Below, piece by piece: positions 50,274-57,583 of a stretch of 64,000 nt of DNA. The translations under genes were made by a program, and so were the position numbers. Within the stretch, counting starts at the first letter, position 1. Every line of letters begins with the position of its first letter. The notes beneath the pieces were generated by a model, which did not search any database, had not been told where the DNA came from, and saw nothing but the letters and a program-made list of their open reading frames with translations. Origin of the DNA: Streptomyces californicus. GTDB lineage: Bacteria; Actinomycetota; Actinomycetes; Streptomycetales; Streptomycetaceae. The DNA lies in NCBI RefSeq assembly GCF_000717645.1, contig NZ_JNZZ01000004.1:62001-126000 (forward strand), read 5' to 3'.

Positions 50274-51464
50274 ATGTCGCGCAGAGCGGACTCCGACAAG
50301 ACACGCGCCACCGCACGGCCGGACCGGGAAGACGGAGACCGGCCGGACCCGCCGGACCAGCCGGACCCGCCGGACCGGGGAGGCCGGCCGGACCGGGACG
50401 ACCGGGACAGTCGGGACGACCGGGGGCGGACCGCCGCCGACGCCGACGCACGGCCGGACCAGCCGGGCGCCGACGCCGCCTCCGCCGAACCCGTACGCAC
50501 GGAGGAGGCGCACATCACCGCCGCGCGCACCGGCCGGGCCCTCACCACCTCGGCTCTGCACGCGGCGGCGACCGGCGCCGACACCTTCCCGGCGGTCCTG
50601 CGGGAGGCGTTGGGCCGGCGCGGGCTCTCCCTGGAACGGGTGAGCGAACGGCTCAAGGCGCGCGGCATCACCATCAGCCAGGCCACCCTCAGCAGTTGGC
50701 AACGCGGTCGCAGCCAGCCGGAACGGGCCCGTTCGCTGCGGGCGGTGGACGTGCTGGAGGAGATCCTGGACCTCCCCGCCGGCACGCTCCGCTCGCTGCT
50801 CGGGCCGCGCCGCCCGCGCGGCCGGACCACGCCGCCGGGCGCGGAGGGCGCGGCGCTCCAGATCCTCGGGGAGGACTCGGTGGTGGAGAAGGCGCTCGGC
50901 GCGCGGTTCCGCCACTTCAACCAGGAGACGAGTTCGCTGATGGTGCACGACATCGTGCGGATCGGCGAGAGCGGCACGATGAGCGGGTTCTCCACCACCA
51001 ACGTCCTGCGGGCCGGCCGGGCCGGGGCCGACCGGGCGCTCTTCGTGCTCAGCTTCGACGACGAGGCGGCCGAGCCGGTCGACATCCGGGTCACCTGCGG
51101 CCGGCTGGCCGAGGCCACGTACCTGAAGGGGCTCAAGTCCCTCGTGCTGGAGATCCACTTCGGACGGAAGCTGGCCAAGCTGGACACGACGGTGGTGAGT
51201 TACGCGGTCGAGGTGAGCCCGTCCCTGACCCCGGCGACGCACTACGAGCGCTGGTCGCGGACCAACCTCCACGAATACCTCCAGCAGGTCTACTTCCATC
51301 CCGGCGCCCTGCCGGTGGACTGCCACCGCTACGTCCGGGAGAAGGTCGGCGTCCCGCCCCGCGCACAACGGCGTATTCCGTTGGGAGCCGCGCACGACGT
51401 CCACGTCCTCACCTCCCGGTGCAAGCCCGGCGTGCACGGGGTGGCGTGGGAGTACGGTCCGTGA
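50274..51464 (+). CDS. XRE-type helix-turn-helix protein with long C-terminal domain
   Basis: A 396-residue protein. Residues 1-75 are disordered and Asp/Arg/Pro-rich (repeated PDPPD units). An XRE-like helix-turn-helix lies around 105-165: 'LREALGRRGLSLERVSERLK', 'ARGITISQATLSSWQRGRSQ'. The remaining 220 residues form an uncharacterised domain with 'NQETSSLMVHDIVRIGESGT' and several buried strands. This layout is seen in Streptomyces regulators of unknown target. GGGAGGG just upstream fixes the ATG at 50274. It is divergent from the sigma-CAP gene. Confidence 0.83.
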   Translation: MSRRADSDKTRATARPDREDGDRPDPPDQPDPPDRGGRPDRDDRDSRDDRGRTAADADARPDQPGADAASAEPVRTEEAHITAARTGRALTTSALHAAATGADTFPAVLREALGRRGLSLERVSERLKARGITISQATLSSWQRGRSQPERARSLRAVDVLEEILDLPAGTLRSLLGPRRPRGRTTPPGAEGAALQILGEDSVVEKALGARFRHFNQETSSLMVHDIVRIGESGTMSGFSTTNVLRAGRAGADRALFVLSFDDEAAEPVDIRVTCGRLAEATYLKGLKSLVLEIHFGRKLAKLDTTVVSYAVEVSPSLTPATHYERWSRTNLHEYLQQVYFHPGALPVDCHRYVREKVGVPPRAQRRIPLGAAHDVHVLTSRCKPGVHGVAWEYGP

Positions 51465-51511
51465 ACGGAACGACGGTCCCTGAACGGGAATGACGGGCCG
51501 CGAACATGGAG

Positions 51512-51548
51512 ACGGGAGGCCGCCCAGGATGAGTGGACGGCCTCCCGT
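51512..51548. terminator. Hairpin between convergent genes
   Basis: Arms 51512-51522 (acgggaggccg) and 51538-51548 (cggcctcccgt) are perfect complements over 11 bp with a 15-nt loop. It lies between the XRE gene and the convergent protease gene. It is a likely terminator. Confidence 0.7.
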
Positions 51549-51589
51549 GTTCTGGGGGGTGGCCTTCGGCCGGTCTCGTGTGTCGCGGA

Positions 51590-52822
51590 CTACTTCGTGT
51601 TGAGCGTCAGCCCGTAGTACGCGAGGGCGTCGTCCAGCGGCTGGAAGTAGGACGAGCCGGGCGAGTTGACCTGGCCGCTGCAGCGCTGGTTGGTCGGACC
51701 GCCCGACGTCATGCCCTGGGCCTGGTCGCCGGAGACGTACGCGCCGCCGCTGTCCCCGCCCTGGGTGCAGACGCTGGAGCTGGCCAGACCGGTCACGACG
51801 GTGTCCGGGCCGCCGTTCTGGTCGGTGTAGGTGACGCTCACGTTGTACGAGCCGACCTTGCCGCAGGTCCAGCCGGTGGTCTGGCCGGACTTGCAGAGCG
51901 CCGCGCCGGAGGGGGCCCGCTTGCTGCCCTTGACCGGGACGGTGCCGGCCTTGCCGTACGTGGTGATGTCGAGGCCGATCGAGTTGCCGGCGTCGACGGA
52001 GGCGATGCCCATGTCCACGCTGCGGGTGCCCAGCGCGAACCGGGTGTGGGTGCCCTTGGCGAACCGGGTTCCGTTGTAGGCGAGGGCCGGCAGGTCCTCG
52101 ATGCAGTGCCCGGCGGTCACGAGCACCTGCTTGCCGTTGCGGTCCTTGGCGCCGTAACCCACGGAGCACAGGTAGCCGTTGAAGGTCATCCGGCTGCCGG
52201 GCGGAACGACGGCCTGGGTCTCCAGCTTCTCCTGGCCCTTGACGACGCGGACGGCGTCGCCGTTGCTCCGCGCGGTCGTGAGGAAGCTGCGGGTGGCCGC
52301 GTCCGACGCCCCGTTCACCTCGACGGTCACGGTGTCCGACGCGAGGTCGACGGACCAGGCGGAGACCCCGGCCGGGGCGCTCTTGAGCGCCTTGGCGTCG
52401 AGCTGGGCCTTGATGCGGTCGAGTTCGCCCTCGCCGCGCTCGGGGACCCGGGCCCGGAGACCCGCGGCCCGGACGTCCTCGGCCGCTTCGGCGTCGGCGG
52501 CGTTGACGACCAGCGAACCGTCCTGGGCGAAGAAGGCCCCGAGCGTCTCGACCCGGTCCTTCCGCAGCTCCGCGAACCGGTCCCGCTGGTCGGCCTCGCG
52601 GTCGAGCCGCTCGGCGGCGGCCTTCTCGCTGACGCCGAGGGTGGTGGCGAGCGCCTTCAGCATCTCCGGCTGGTACGCCGGAGCCGATGCGGGGGCCGAC
52701 GCCGGGGCCGAGGACTCCCCCGTCGTACCGGCGTACGCCCCTGTGGCGACTCCGGCCGACAGGAGGGCGCCGACGGAGGCGGCCACGATGTATCTGCGCG
52801 TGTTCTTCTTTCCGTGCTTCAC
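51590..52822 (-). CDS. Secreted S1 serine protease, streptogrisin/alpha-lytic type
   Basis: A 410-residue pre-pro-protease. The signal peptide is at 1-31 (KHGKKNTRRYIVAASVGALL, ending AYA). The pro region is about 32-205 ('EMLKALATTLGVSEKAAAER', as in alpha-lytic protease prodomains). The mature chymotrypsin-fold enzyme has His239 (VTAGHC), Asp270 (SVDMGIAS) and Ser358 (GGDSGGAY). Six cysteines make three likely disulfides: 219-240, 310-320, 352-381. The GTG start at 52822 follows GGAAGG and gives a standard signal peptide. It acts outside the cell, in nutrient proteolysis or development. Confidence 0.94.
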   Translation of the reverse strand: MKHGKKNTRRYIVAASVGALLSAGVATGAYAGTTGESSAPASAPASAPAYQPEMLKALATTLGVSEKAAAERLDREADQRDRFAELRKDRVETLGAFFAQDGSLVVNAADAEAAEDVRAAGLRARVPERGEGELDRIKAQLDAKALKSAPAGVSAWSVDLASDTVTVEVNGASDAATRSFLTTARSNGDAVRVVKGQEKLETQAVVPPGSRMTFNGYLCSVGYGAKDRNGKQVLVTAGHCIEDLPALAYNGTRFAKGTHTRFALGTRSVDMGIASVDAGNSIGLDITTYGKAGTVPVKGSKRAPSGAALCKSGQTTGWTCGKVGSYNVSVTYTDQNGGPDTVVTGLASSSVCTQGGDSGGAYVSGDQAQGMTSGGPTNQRCSGQVNSPGSSYFQPLDDALAYYGLTLNTK

Positions 52823-53301
52823 GCGAATCCTTCCGCTACGCGGGCGAGCGTCCAGACAATGGGGGGGGTGGCCACACCGCGCCTGGGGAAGCGCGGTGTG
52901 TTCCATGGACACTGCCCGGCGGCGATGACATGTTCCTGTCGCCGCGCCTCGAACTCTGGCCCAGCCGGAACTGCCGCGACAAGGAGGGGCGGTGGGGCTC
53001 TTTTCTACAGAACTGGCCGAGAACTGTAGAGAAGACACCGGCCGTTCACCGTCCCGCACCCCGCCGGACCTGCGTGATCCCCCGTCGCCGTCCGCCGCCG
53101 TACGGTGGCGCGCGGCCCGTCGCACGGCCCCGGAAACGACGCGTCCCGCCCGGTCGCATGGACCGGACGGGACGCGCGAACCACCCGGCGAAACAGGTGG
53201 ACTTACCGTCTCGGATGAACCAACACCCCGGCGGAAGGCACGAACTGCCCGGCGGGACGCGCGAACTATTCTGCGAGACGGGCCGACTGCCGTGCGGGAG
53301 G
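52823..53301. other. Long intergenic region upstream of the protease gene
   Basis: About 480 bp. Near 53004-53030 it holds an inverted repeat (TCTACAG ... CTGTAGA), and the stretch 53140-53290 has degenerate 'ggcg..cgcgaac' repeats. A plus-strand frame of about 129 codons exists but is Arg/Pro-rich and unconvincing. Promoters for the protease should lie in its left part. Confidence 0.45.
53004..53030. promoter_or_regulatory. Inverted repeat TCTACAG-N13-CTGTAGA
   Basis: Seven-base perfect arms (53004-53010 and 53024-53030) lie about 190 bp upstream of the protease start. The same TCTACA/TGTAGA halves recur at 53604-53621. Possibly one regulator acts on both genes. Confidence 0.4.
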
Positions 53302-53520
53302 CTACTTCGCCGCGTCGAGCGCGGCCAAGGCCTGCGCCCAGCCGACGTACTTCAGCTCGGCGAGGTCGGCGACGGTCTTGATGCCGAACGCCTCCTTCAG
53401 CAGGTCGCCCTGGCGGTCCGAGACGCCCTTGAGCGCGGACACCGGCGCCGCCAGCACCTCGGGGACGCTCTTGTCCGCCCACGCCTTGTCCAGCACCTTG
53501 TCAAGATCGATCGAGGCCAC
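53302..53520 (-). CDS. Small helix-hairpin-helix-like protein
   Basis: A 72-residue protein from a GTG (VASIDLDKVLDKAWADKSVP). The C-terminal part 'LKGVSDRQGDLLKEAFGIKT' and 'VADLAELKYVGWAQALAALD' follows the helix-hairpin-helix pattern (G-V-S/G-I) seen in DNA-binding and repair proteins. GGAGGAG lies about 11 bases before the start. The longer upstream frame is a shadow. A sequence-independent DNA or protein contact is likely; its role is unknown. Confidence 0.78.
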   Translation of the reverse strand: MASIDLDKVLDKAWADKSVPEVLAAPVSALKGVSDRQGDLLKEAFGIKTVADLAELKYVGWAQALAALDAAK

Positions 53521-53603
53521 GCTCGTTCCTCTCCTCCGACGCACGCCCCCCACGGGGCGCGCGGATACGACGGAGTGGGCACGGGCTGCCGCTCTCCGCC
53601 TTC

Positions 53604-53621
53604 CTCTACAGACGTGTAGAG
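53604..53621. promoter_or_regulatory. Inverted repeat CTCTACA-GACG-TGTAGAG
   Basis: Perfect seven-base arms lie 84 bp upstream of the helix-hairpin-helix gene. TACA...TGTA repeats resemble operators of BlaI/MecI-type repressors, although spacing differs. No such repressor gene is nearby. Confidence 0.5.
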
Positions 53622-53727
53622 CATAGGAGAGGAGAGGGCGGCAAAGTGCGGGGGCGAGGAGATCGGCCGTCAAAGTCCGAAAGCCGACGCTCCCCACCGC
53701 CCCGAAGCCCTCCCGGGCGACGCCGCC

Positions 53728-54027
53728 ATGCGGAGGCGGCGCCCCCTGCTCCCGGTGCTCCCGGCCCCCGTCTCGCCGGGCGAGGGCGGCGCCCCGCCGG
53801 TGCCCCTGCGACACCTGCCCGGCGTCCGGATCAACGACGAACGGGCCAATCCGACCGGCTCGTTCAAGGACCGCATGGCGAGCCCGGCCGTTTCGTGGGC
53901 ACGGGACAGGGGGTTCGGTACGGTCGCGGTCGCCTCGACCGGGCACGCGGCGGTCTCCACGGCCGCCTACGCTGCGGCGGCATGGGCGGTCCGCCACGGC
54001 CGCGACGACGGATACGCGCCGTCGTAG
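53728..54027 (+). pseudogene. Remnant of a threonine-synthase-like PLP enzyme
   Basis: The 99-codon frame contains 'GEGGAPPVPLRHLPGVRIND', then 'NPTGSFKDRMASPAVSWARD' with the PLP-binding Lys context, then 'TVAVASTGHAAVSTAAYAAA'. These are the N-terminal third of threonine synthase (fold type II PLP enzymes), where the third block is normally 'SSGNAA'. The asparagine has become His and the frame ends at 54027, far short of about 350 residues. Start and end are missing, so it is a decayed or truncated copy. The functional thrC is expected elsewhere. Confidence 0.7.
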
Positions 54028-54130
54028 ACCCAGTGGTACACGTCCCCCGGAACACCGCCGCGCGCCTCGTCCACCTGTCCGGTGAACGTGCGCAGGAAGA
54101 ACGACGGGCCCTGCGATCGCCACACAAACG

Positions 54131-54170
54131 ACGAGATCCCGTCCCGCCTTTCGGCGGGACGGGATCTCGT
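54131..54170 (-). terminator. 18-bp perfect hairpin after tRNA-Ala
   Basis: Arms 54131-54148 and 54153-54170 are exact complements with a TTTC loop. It is downstream of the tRNA on the minus strand and is a likely terminator. Confidence 0.75.
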
Positions 54171-54173
54171 GAC

Positions 54174-54196
54174 GTTCTTGAGAGCTACTCAAGAAC
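54174..54196 (-). terminator. 9-bp hairpin between tRNA-Ala and the larger hairpin
   Basis: Arms gttcttgag (54174-54182) and ctcaagaac (54188-54196) pair perfectly around a 5-nt loop. It is closest to the tRNA 3' end and may guide 3' processing. Confidence 0.6.
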
Positions 54197-54205
54197 TGTC
54201 GTTTG

Positions 54206-54279
54206 TGGACCTGTGGGGATTTGAACCCCAGACCCCCTCGATGCGAACGAGGTGCGCTACCAGACTGCGCCACAGGCCC
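54206..54279 (-). tRNA. tRNA-Ala (anticodon CGC)
   Basis: The minus-strand sequence starts GGGCCTGTGGCGCAG and ends with CAGGTCC plus A73; no CCA is encoded. The acceptor stem pairs over seven positions, with one G-T pair. The D-arm region is GGCGCAGTCTGGTAGCGC. The anticodon stem CCTCG/CGAGG encloses TTCGCAT, giving anticodon CGC (reads GCG, alanine). The T-loop is GGTTCAAATCC. All arms are complete, so it is functional. Tandem hairpins follow its 3' end. Confidence 0.95.
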
Positions 54280-54373
54280 TTGCGACGTGTGAAACTCTAG
54301 CACCCTCCAGGGGGTGGTTGGAAATCCGCTCCTCCGCTGGTCAGCGGTGCCGGGTTTCCGGGCTTCGCACGCG

Positions 54374-55582
54374 TCACTCGTTGGCCGCGCGCGGCCGGTC
54401 CTCGTCGTCGTACTGGTCGAAGAGCGGAGTCCGGCCCCGGTCGCGGTTGCGGCGGGACTCGCCGCCGCGGCGGCGCGGCGCCGGGTCGGCCTCGGGCGTC
54501 GTCGGGTGCGAGGTGCCCGTCTGCGGCTCGGCGGTGCTGGAGCGGGCCGCGCTCCACGTCTCCGGGTCCCCGACCTCGACGCCGCCGGTGGCCCGGGGGG
54601 CGACGGGTGCGGTGACATAGGTGGGCAGCGGTACGGGAACGGGCTCCCAGCTGTCGCCCTGGACGCGGCCGCGCTCGCGCTGCTGGTCCACCCACTCCGC
54701 GTGGTCCGTCTGCTCGACGAGGGCGCGGCGCCCGGCCTCCTGGGGGGAGACCGTGGGCGTGGGTTCCGGCTCCGCGGGGTGGGCTTCGGATTCGTCGTCC
54801 GGTTCGACCGCGTCGGGGGCGGTGGGCTGGTGCCGGCGCGGGCGGTTCTCACGCAGGCGCTGCGCCGCGTCCTCCGCCCGGCGGCGGTCCATCGTGAAGG
54901 CGAACCGGCGGCGCTCCTGGGCGCGCAGGTGCACGATGTACGTGCTCAGCAGCACGGCCGGAACGGCGGGCGCCCAGAGGAAGCCGAGGCCGCCGACCGC
55001 CGCGACGACCGCGCCGAGGGTGAAGGCCAGGAAGAGGACGACGGTGGTGCGCCGGCGCCGGGCCAGGACCTGGGAGCGCTGGGCGCGCCGGACCCGTTCG
55101 GCCTCGCCCGCACCGGAGCGCGGGCTTCGCCGGGCGGGGGGAACCTGCTCGGCGGGGCGCTCGCCGGACCGGCGCTCGGAGGCCGTGCGCTCCGGCGGCT
55201 GCTTCCCCGCTGCGCGGTCGTGCGCCGGACGGCCGGACGCCGGGGCGTCCTGCGCGGGCGCGTGCGCCGGGTCGCCCAGCCTGACCTCCGTATGCGCCGG
55301 AGGCGCGGCGAAGGCCCGGACGTCCACGGATTCCATACGGTCCGTTTCCCGGTCCGGGTCGGCGTCGGGCCCCGCCTCCTCGGCGGTGCGCTCCCGCAGC
55401 TCCTTGGCGTACCGGCGCTCCATCGCCGCCCGTCCGGACAGCAGCCGGATGGCGGTGCTGAAGCGCTCTGTCGGACGGGCTTCGTTCAGCTCGTCCTGCC
55501 TGCGGAGCCACATCGGCACCAAGTAGGCGGCCCAGGCCCCGACGATGACTGCGTAAATGAGGCCGCTGCTGCTCACGCTCAC
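54374..55582 (-). CDS. sepX: SepX, septation membrane protein
   Basis: A 402-residue protein. An N-terminal helix ('LIYAVIVGAWAAYLVPMWLR') is followed by 'RRQDELNEARPTERFSTAIR'. A long charged region comes next, then a hydrophobic double segment about residues 180-225 ('TTVVLFLAFTLGAVVAAVGG', 'LGFLWAPAVPAVLLSTYIV'), and then a disordered acidic tail. This is how I recall SepX, an actinobacterial membrane protein that acts with FtsZ in cross-walls and sporulation septa, related to the corynebacterial gephyrin receptor GlpR. The gephyrin-like moeA partner is four genes upstream. The GTG start has no clear ribosome site. Confidence 0.82.
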   Translation of the reverse strand: MSVSSSGLIYAVIVGAWAAYLVPMWLRRQDELNEARPTERFSTAIRLLSGRAAMERRYAKELRERTAEEAGPDADPDRETDRMESVDVRAFAAPPAHTEVRLGDPAHAPAQDAPASGRPAHDRAAGKQPPERTASERRSGERPAEQVPPARRSPRSGAGEAERVRRAQRSQVLARRRRTTVVLFLAFTLGAVVAAVGGLGFLWAPAVPAVLLSTYIVHLRAQERRRFAFTMDRRRAEDAAQRLRENRPRRHQPTAPDAVEPDDESEAHPAEPEPTPTVSPQEAGRRALVEQTDHAEWVDQQRERGRVQGDSWEPVPVPLPTYVTAPVAPRATGGVEVGDPETWSAARSSTAEPQTGTSHPTTPEADPAPRRRGGESRRNRDRGRTPLFDQYDDEDRPRAANE

Positions 55583-55737
55583 ACCGTAGAGGGGTTTGCG
55601 CGGAAGGATCCGCCAATTGGCCCGGTGTGTCGCGCGAACCGGCTGATATCACTGACTTTTTTTGTGATGGTGCGATTGAACGGCCGCCGATCGGCGATCC
55701 ATTACGGCCATCCGGCGATTAGATTCGAACACTTATT
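55583..55737. promoter_or_regulatory. A+T-rich gap before sepX
   Basis: 155 bp between the rimJ-like gene and sepX, one of the most A+T-rich parts of the window. It contains a run of seven T (A on the minus strand) inside the inverted repeat atcac...gtgat at about 55647-55667, and also 'ttattttattc' near 55736. It probably holds a separate sepX promoter. Confidence 0.5.
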
Positions 55738-56361
55738 TTATTCTTCGGGATGCCGGGGGATACGGGGGGTCTCCGGGCGCGACCGGTGCCAGCGTCGGAG
55801 CATCCCCTCGGGCACCTCCTCGGCGGTGAGGGCGAAGATCAGATGGTCCCGCCAGGCGCCGTCGATGTGGAGGTAGCGCGGGCGCACGCCCTCCGAACGG
55901 AATCCGAGCTTCTCCACCACGCGGCGGCTCGGCCCGTTCTCCGGACGGATGCAGACCTCGACGCGGTGCAGGCCGACCGTGCGGAAGCAGTGGTCCACCG
56001 CGAGCGCCACGGCCGTCGGCATGACCCCGCGCCCGGCGACGCCCCGGTCGATCCAGTAGCCGACGTGGCCCGAGCACATCGAACCCCAGGTGATCCCCGC
56101 GACGGTGAGCTGGCCGACCAGCCGGCCCTCGTACTCGATGGCGAACGGCAGCATCCGCCCCGCGTTCGCCTCGGCGCGCAGATGACGGACCATCTGCCGG
56201 TAGGTGGGGCGCTGCGCGACCGGCGCGCCGGGGGCGGGCGGCGGAATGGTGGCCTCCCAGGGGCTCAGCCAGTCGCGGTTGCGCCGGTTGACCTCGCGCC
56301 ACTCCCGCTGGTCGCGCATCCTTATCGGGCGCAGGACGATCGCTCCGTCCCTCAGCGTCAC
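55738..56361 (-). CDS. GNAT acetyltransferase, RimJ-like, in the division locus
   Basis: A 207-residue GNAT protein. 'LRPIRMRDQREWREVNRRNR', 'YWIDRGVAGRGVMPTAVALA' (acetyl-CoA loop), 'VEVCIRPENGPSRRVVEKLG' and 'FRSEGVRPRYLHIDGAWRDH' are typical of the RimJ N-terminal-protein acetyltransferase branch. The GTG at 56361 is used here. A CTG at 56382, overlapping the mog stop as CTGA and preceded by GGGGAG, would add seven residues including a W-P-V often seen at the start of homologues. The gene lies between mog and sepX. Confidence 0.88.
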   Translation of the reverse strand: MTLRDGAIVLRPIRMRDQREWREVNRRNRDWLSPWEATIPPPAPGAPVAQRPTYRQMVRHLRAEANAGRMLPFAIEYEGRLVGQLTVAGITWGSMCSGHVGYWIDRGVAGRGVMPTAVALAVDHCFRTVGLHRVEVCIRPENGPSRRVVEKLGFRSEGVRPRYLHIDGAWRDHLIFALTAEEVPEGMLRRWHRSRPETPRIPRHPEE

Positions 56362-56378
56362 CGGCCAGGTCGCGATGT

Positions 56379-56987
56379 TCAGCTCGGGCTCCCCGGTCGG
56401 GGGTGGTCGCCGCCGCGGAGCTGGTCGACGGCGTGCACCAGGAGCCGGCCGAGGACGGCGAGCCCGTCCCTCACCCCGCCCGTGGAACCGGGGAGGTTGA
56501 CGATCAGGGTGCGGGAGGCCACGCCCGCGAGGCCCCGGGAGAGGGCTGCCGTCGGCACTTTGGCCAAGCCCTCGGCGCGGATCGCCTCCGGGATGCCGGG
56601 GACCTCGTGGTCGAGGACGCGCCGGGTGGCCTCGGGGGTGGCGTCGGTGGGCGAGATGCCCGTACCGCCGGTAGTGACGATCACGTCGTAGCCGGCGGCG
56701 ACGCCCGCGCGCAGGGCCGCCTCGACCGGATCGCCGTCCGGGACGACCTGCGGCCCCTCGACCGTGAAGCCGAGGCCGGTCAGCGCCTCGGCGATCAGCG
56801 GGCCGCCCTTGTCCGCGTACACACCGGCGGAGGCCCGGTTGGAGGCGGTCACGACGAGGGCGCGGTACGGGGCGTGCGGCGCGGCGGCTTCCCGCTCGGC
56901 AGCCTGCGCGGGCCGGTCGTGGCCGGTCGGCCCGGCTTCCCGTGCGGGCCGGCCGTGGGCGGTGCTCTCGTGCTCGGGCGGGGTCAC
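56379..56987 (-). CDS. mog: MogA/MoaB-family molybdopterin adenylyltransferase
   Basis: A 202-residue protein with about 40 disordered residues, then the MoCF-binding fold: 'ALVVTASNRASAGVYADKGG', 'GYDVIVTTGGTGISPTDATP' (the T-T-G-G-T-G motif) and 'SRTLIVNLPGSTGGVRDGLA'. These enzymes adenylate molybdopterin before metal insertion in molybdenum-cofactor synthesis. The GTG start overlaps the moaC stop by four bases, so moaC-mog are co-translated. Confidence 0.93.
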   Translation of the reverse strand: MTPPEHESTAHGRPAREAGPTGHDRPAQAAEREAAAPHAPYRALVVTASNRASAGVYADKGGPLIAEALTGLGFTVEGPQVVPDGDPVEAALRAGVAAGYDVIVTTGGTGISPTDATPEATRRVLDHEVPGIPEAIRAEGLAKVPTAALSRGLAGVASRTLIVNLPGSTGGVRDGLAVLGRLLVHAVDQLRGGDHPRPGSPS

Positions 56988-57484
56988 GCGTCGCTTCCCT
57001 CCGGCTCGGCGCGCCGGTAGTCGCCGGACGCGCCGCCCGACTTCTCCTCGACCCGTACGTCGGTGATGACCGCGCTCTTATCGACCGCCTTGACCATGTC
57101 GACGACCGTGAGGGCGGCCACCGACACCGCCGTCAGGGCCTCCATCTCCACGCCCGTGCGGTCCGTCGTCCTCACCGTCGCCGTGATCTCCACCGCGTCG
57201 TCGGCCACGCCCAGGTCGACCTTCACCCCGGAGACGGCCAGCGGGTGGCAGAGCGGGATCAGGTCCGGGGTGCGCTTGGCCCCCATGATCCCGGCGATCC
57301 GGGCGGTGGCGAGGGCGTCGCCCTTGGGGACCCCCTCGCCACGCAGCAGCTCGATCACCCGCGGCGCGACGAGCACCCGGCCCGACGCGCGGGCGACGCG
57401 GGTGGTGACGTCCTTCGCCGACACGTCCACCATGCGGGCCGCGCCCGCCTCGTCGATGTGCGTCAGCCTGTTCTGCGTACTCAA
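56984..57484 (-). CDS. moaC: Cyclic pyranopterin monophosphate synthase MoaC
   Basis: A 166-residue MoaC. 'LTHIDEAGAARMVDVSAKDV', 'IAGIMGAKRTPDLIPLCHPL' and 'VRTTDRTGVEMEALTAVSVA' are the conserved blocks, with the PLCHPL and GVEMEALT active-site stretches and a Lys in 'DMVKAVDK'. It converts 3',8-cyclo-GTP to cyclic pyranopterin monophosphate, with MoaA. The start is a TTG at 57484 (LSTQNRLTHIDEAG), preceded by GGAG. It is followed by mog with a four-base overlap; moaA is not in the window. Confidence 0.93.
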   Translation of the reverse strand: MSTQNRLTHIDEAGAARMVDVSAKDVTTRVARASGRVLVAPRVIELLRGEGVPKGDALATARIAGIMGAKRTPDLIPLCHPLAVSGVKVDLGVADDAVEITATVRTTDRTGVEMEALTAVSVAALTVVDMVKAVDKSAVITDVRVEEKSGGASGDYRRAEPEGSDA

Positions 57485-57583
57485 CTCACTCCGCCTAGCG
57501 GTAGGGGCGCCGGGAAGCCTCGGGCCCGGAGGGGGACCTCCGGAAGGCACGGCGGCAGATACCGTACCGCCACGGCGCGGCGG

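Larger units (their letters stand above)
54123..54207 (-). other. Nested inverted repeats forming a three-way RNA structure
   Basis: An outer stem (54123-54132 with 54198-54207, ten perfect pairs) encloses two hairpins, 54131-54170 and 54174-54196. The first hairpin shares its two outermost bases with the outer stem. The right outer arm reaches the 3' end of the tRNA-Ala gene. Read from the minus strand, this lies just after the tRNA and may be its terminator and processing region. Confidence 0.6.

Noticed and set aside
52992-53381. Plus-strand frame of 129 codons upstream of the protease gene.
   Set aside because: Arg/Pro/Thr-rich composition, no recognisable domain, overlaps the helix-hairpin-helix gene on the other strand.
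54206-54279. Looked for a duplicated tRNA-Ala 3' end (attL/attR) that would mark an integrated element.
   Set aside because: No second copy of the tRNA 3' half was noticed in the window, so no element boundaries can be called.
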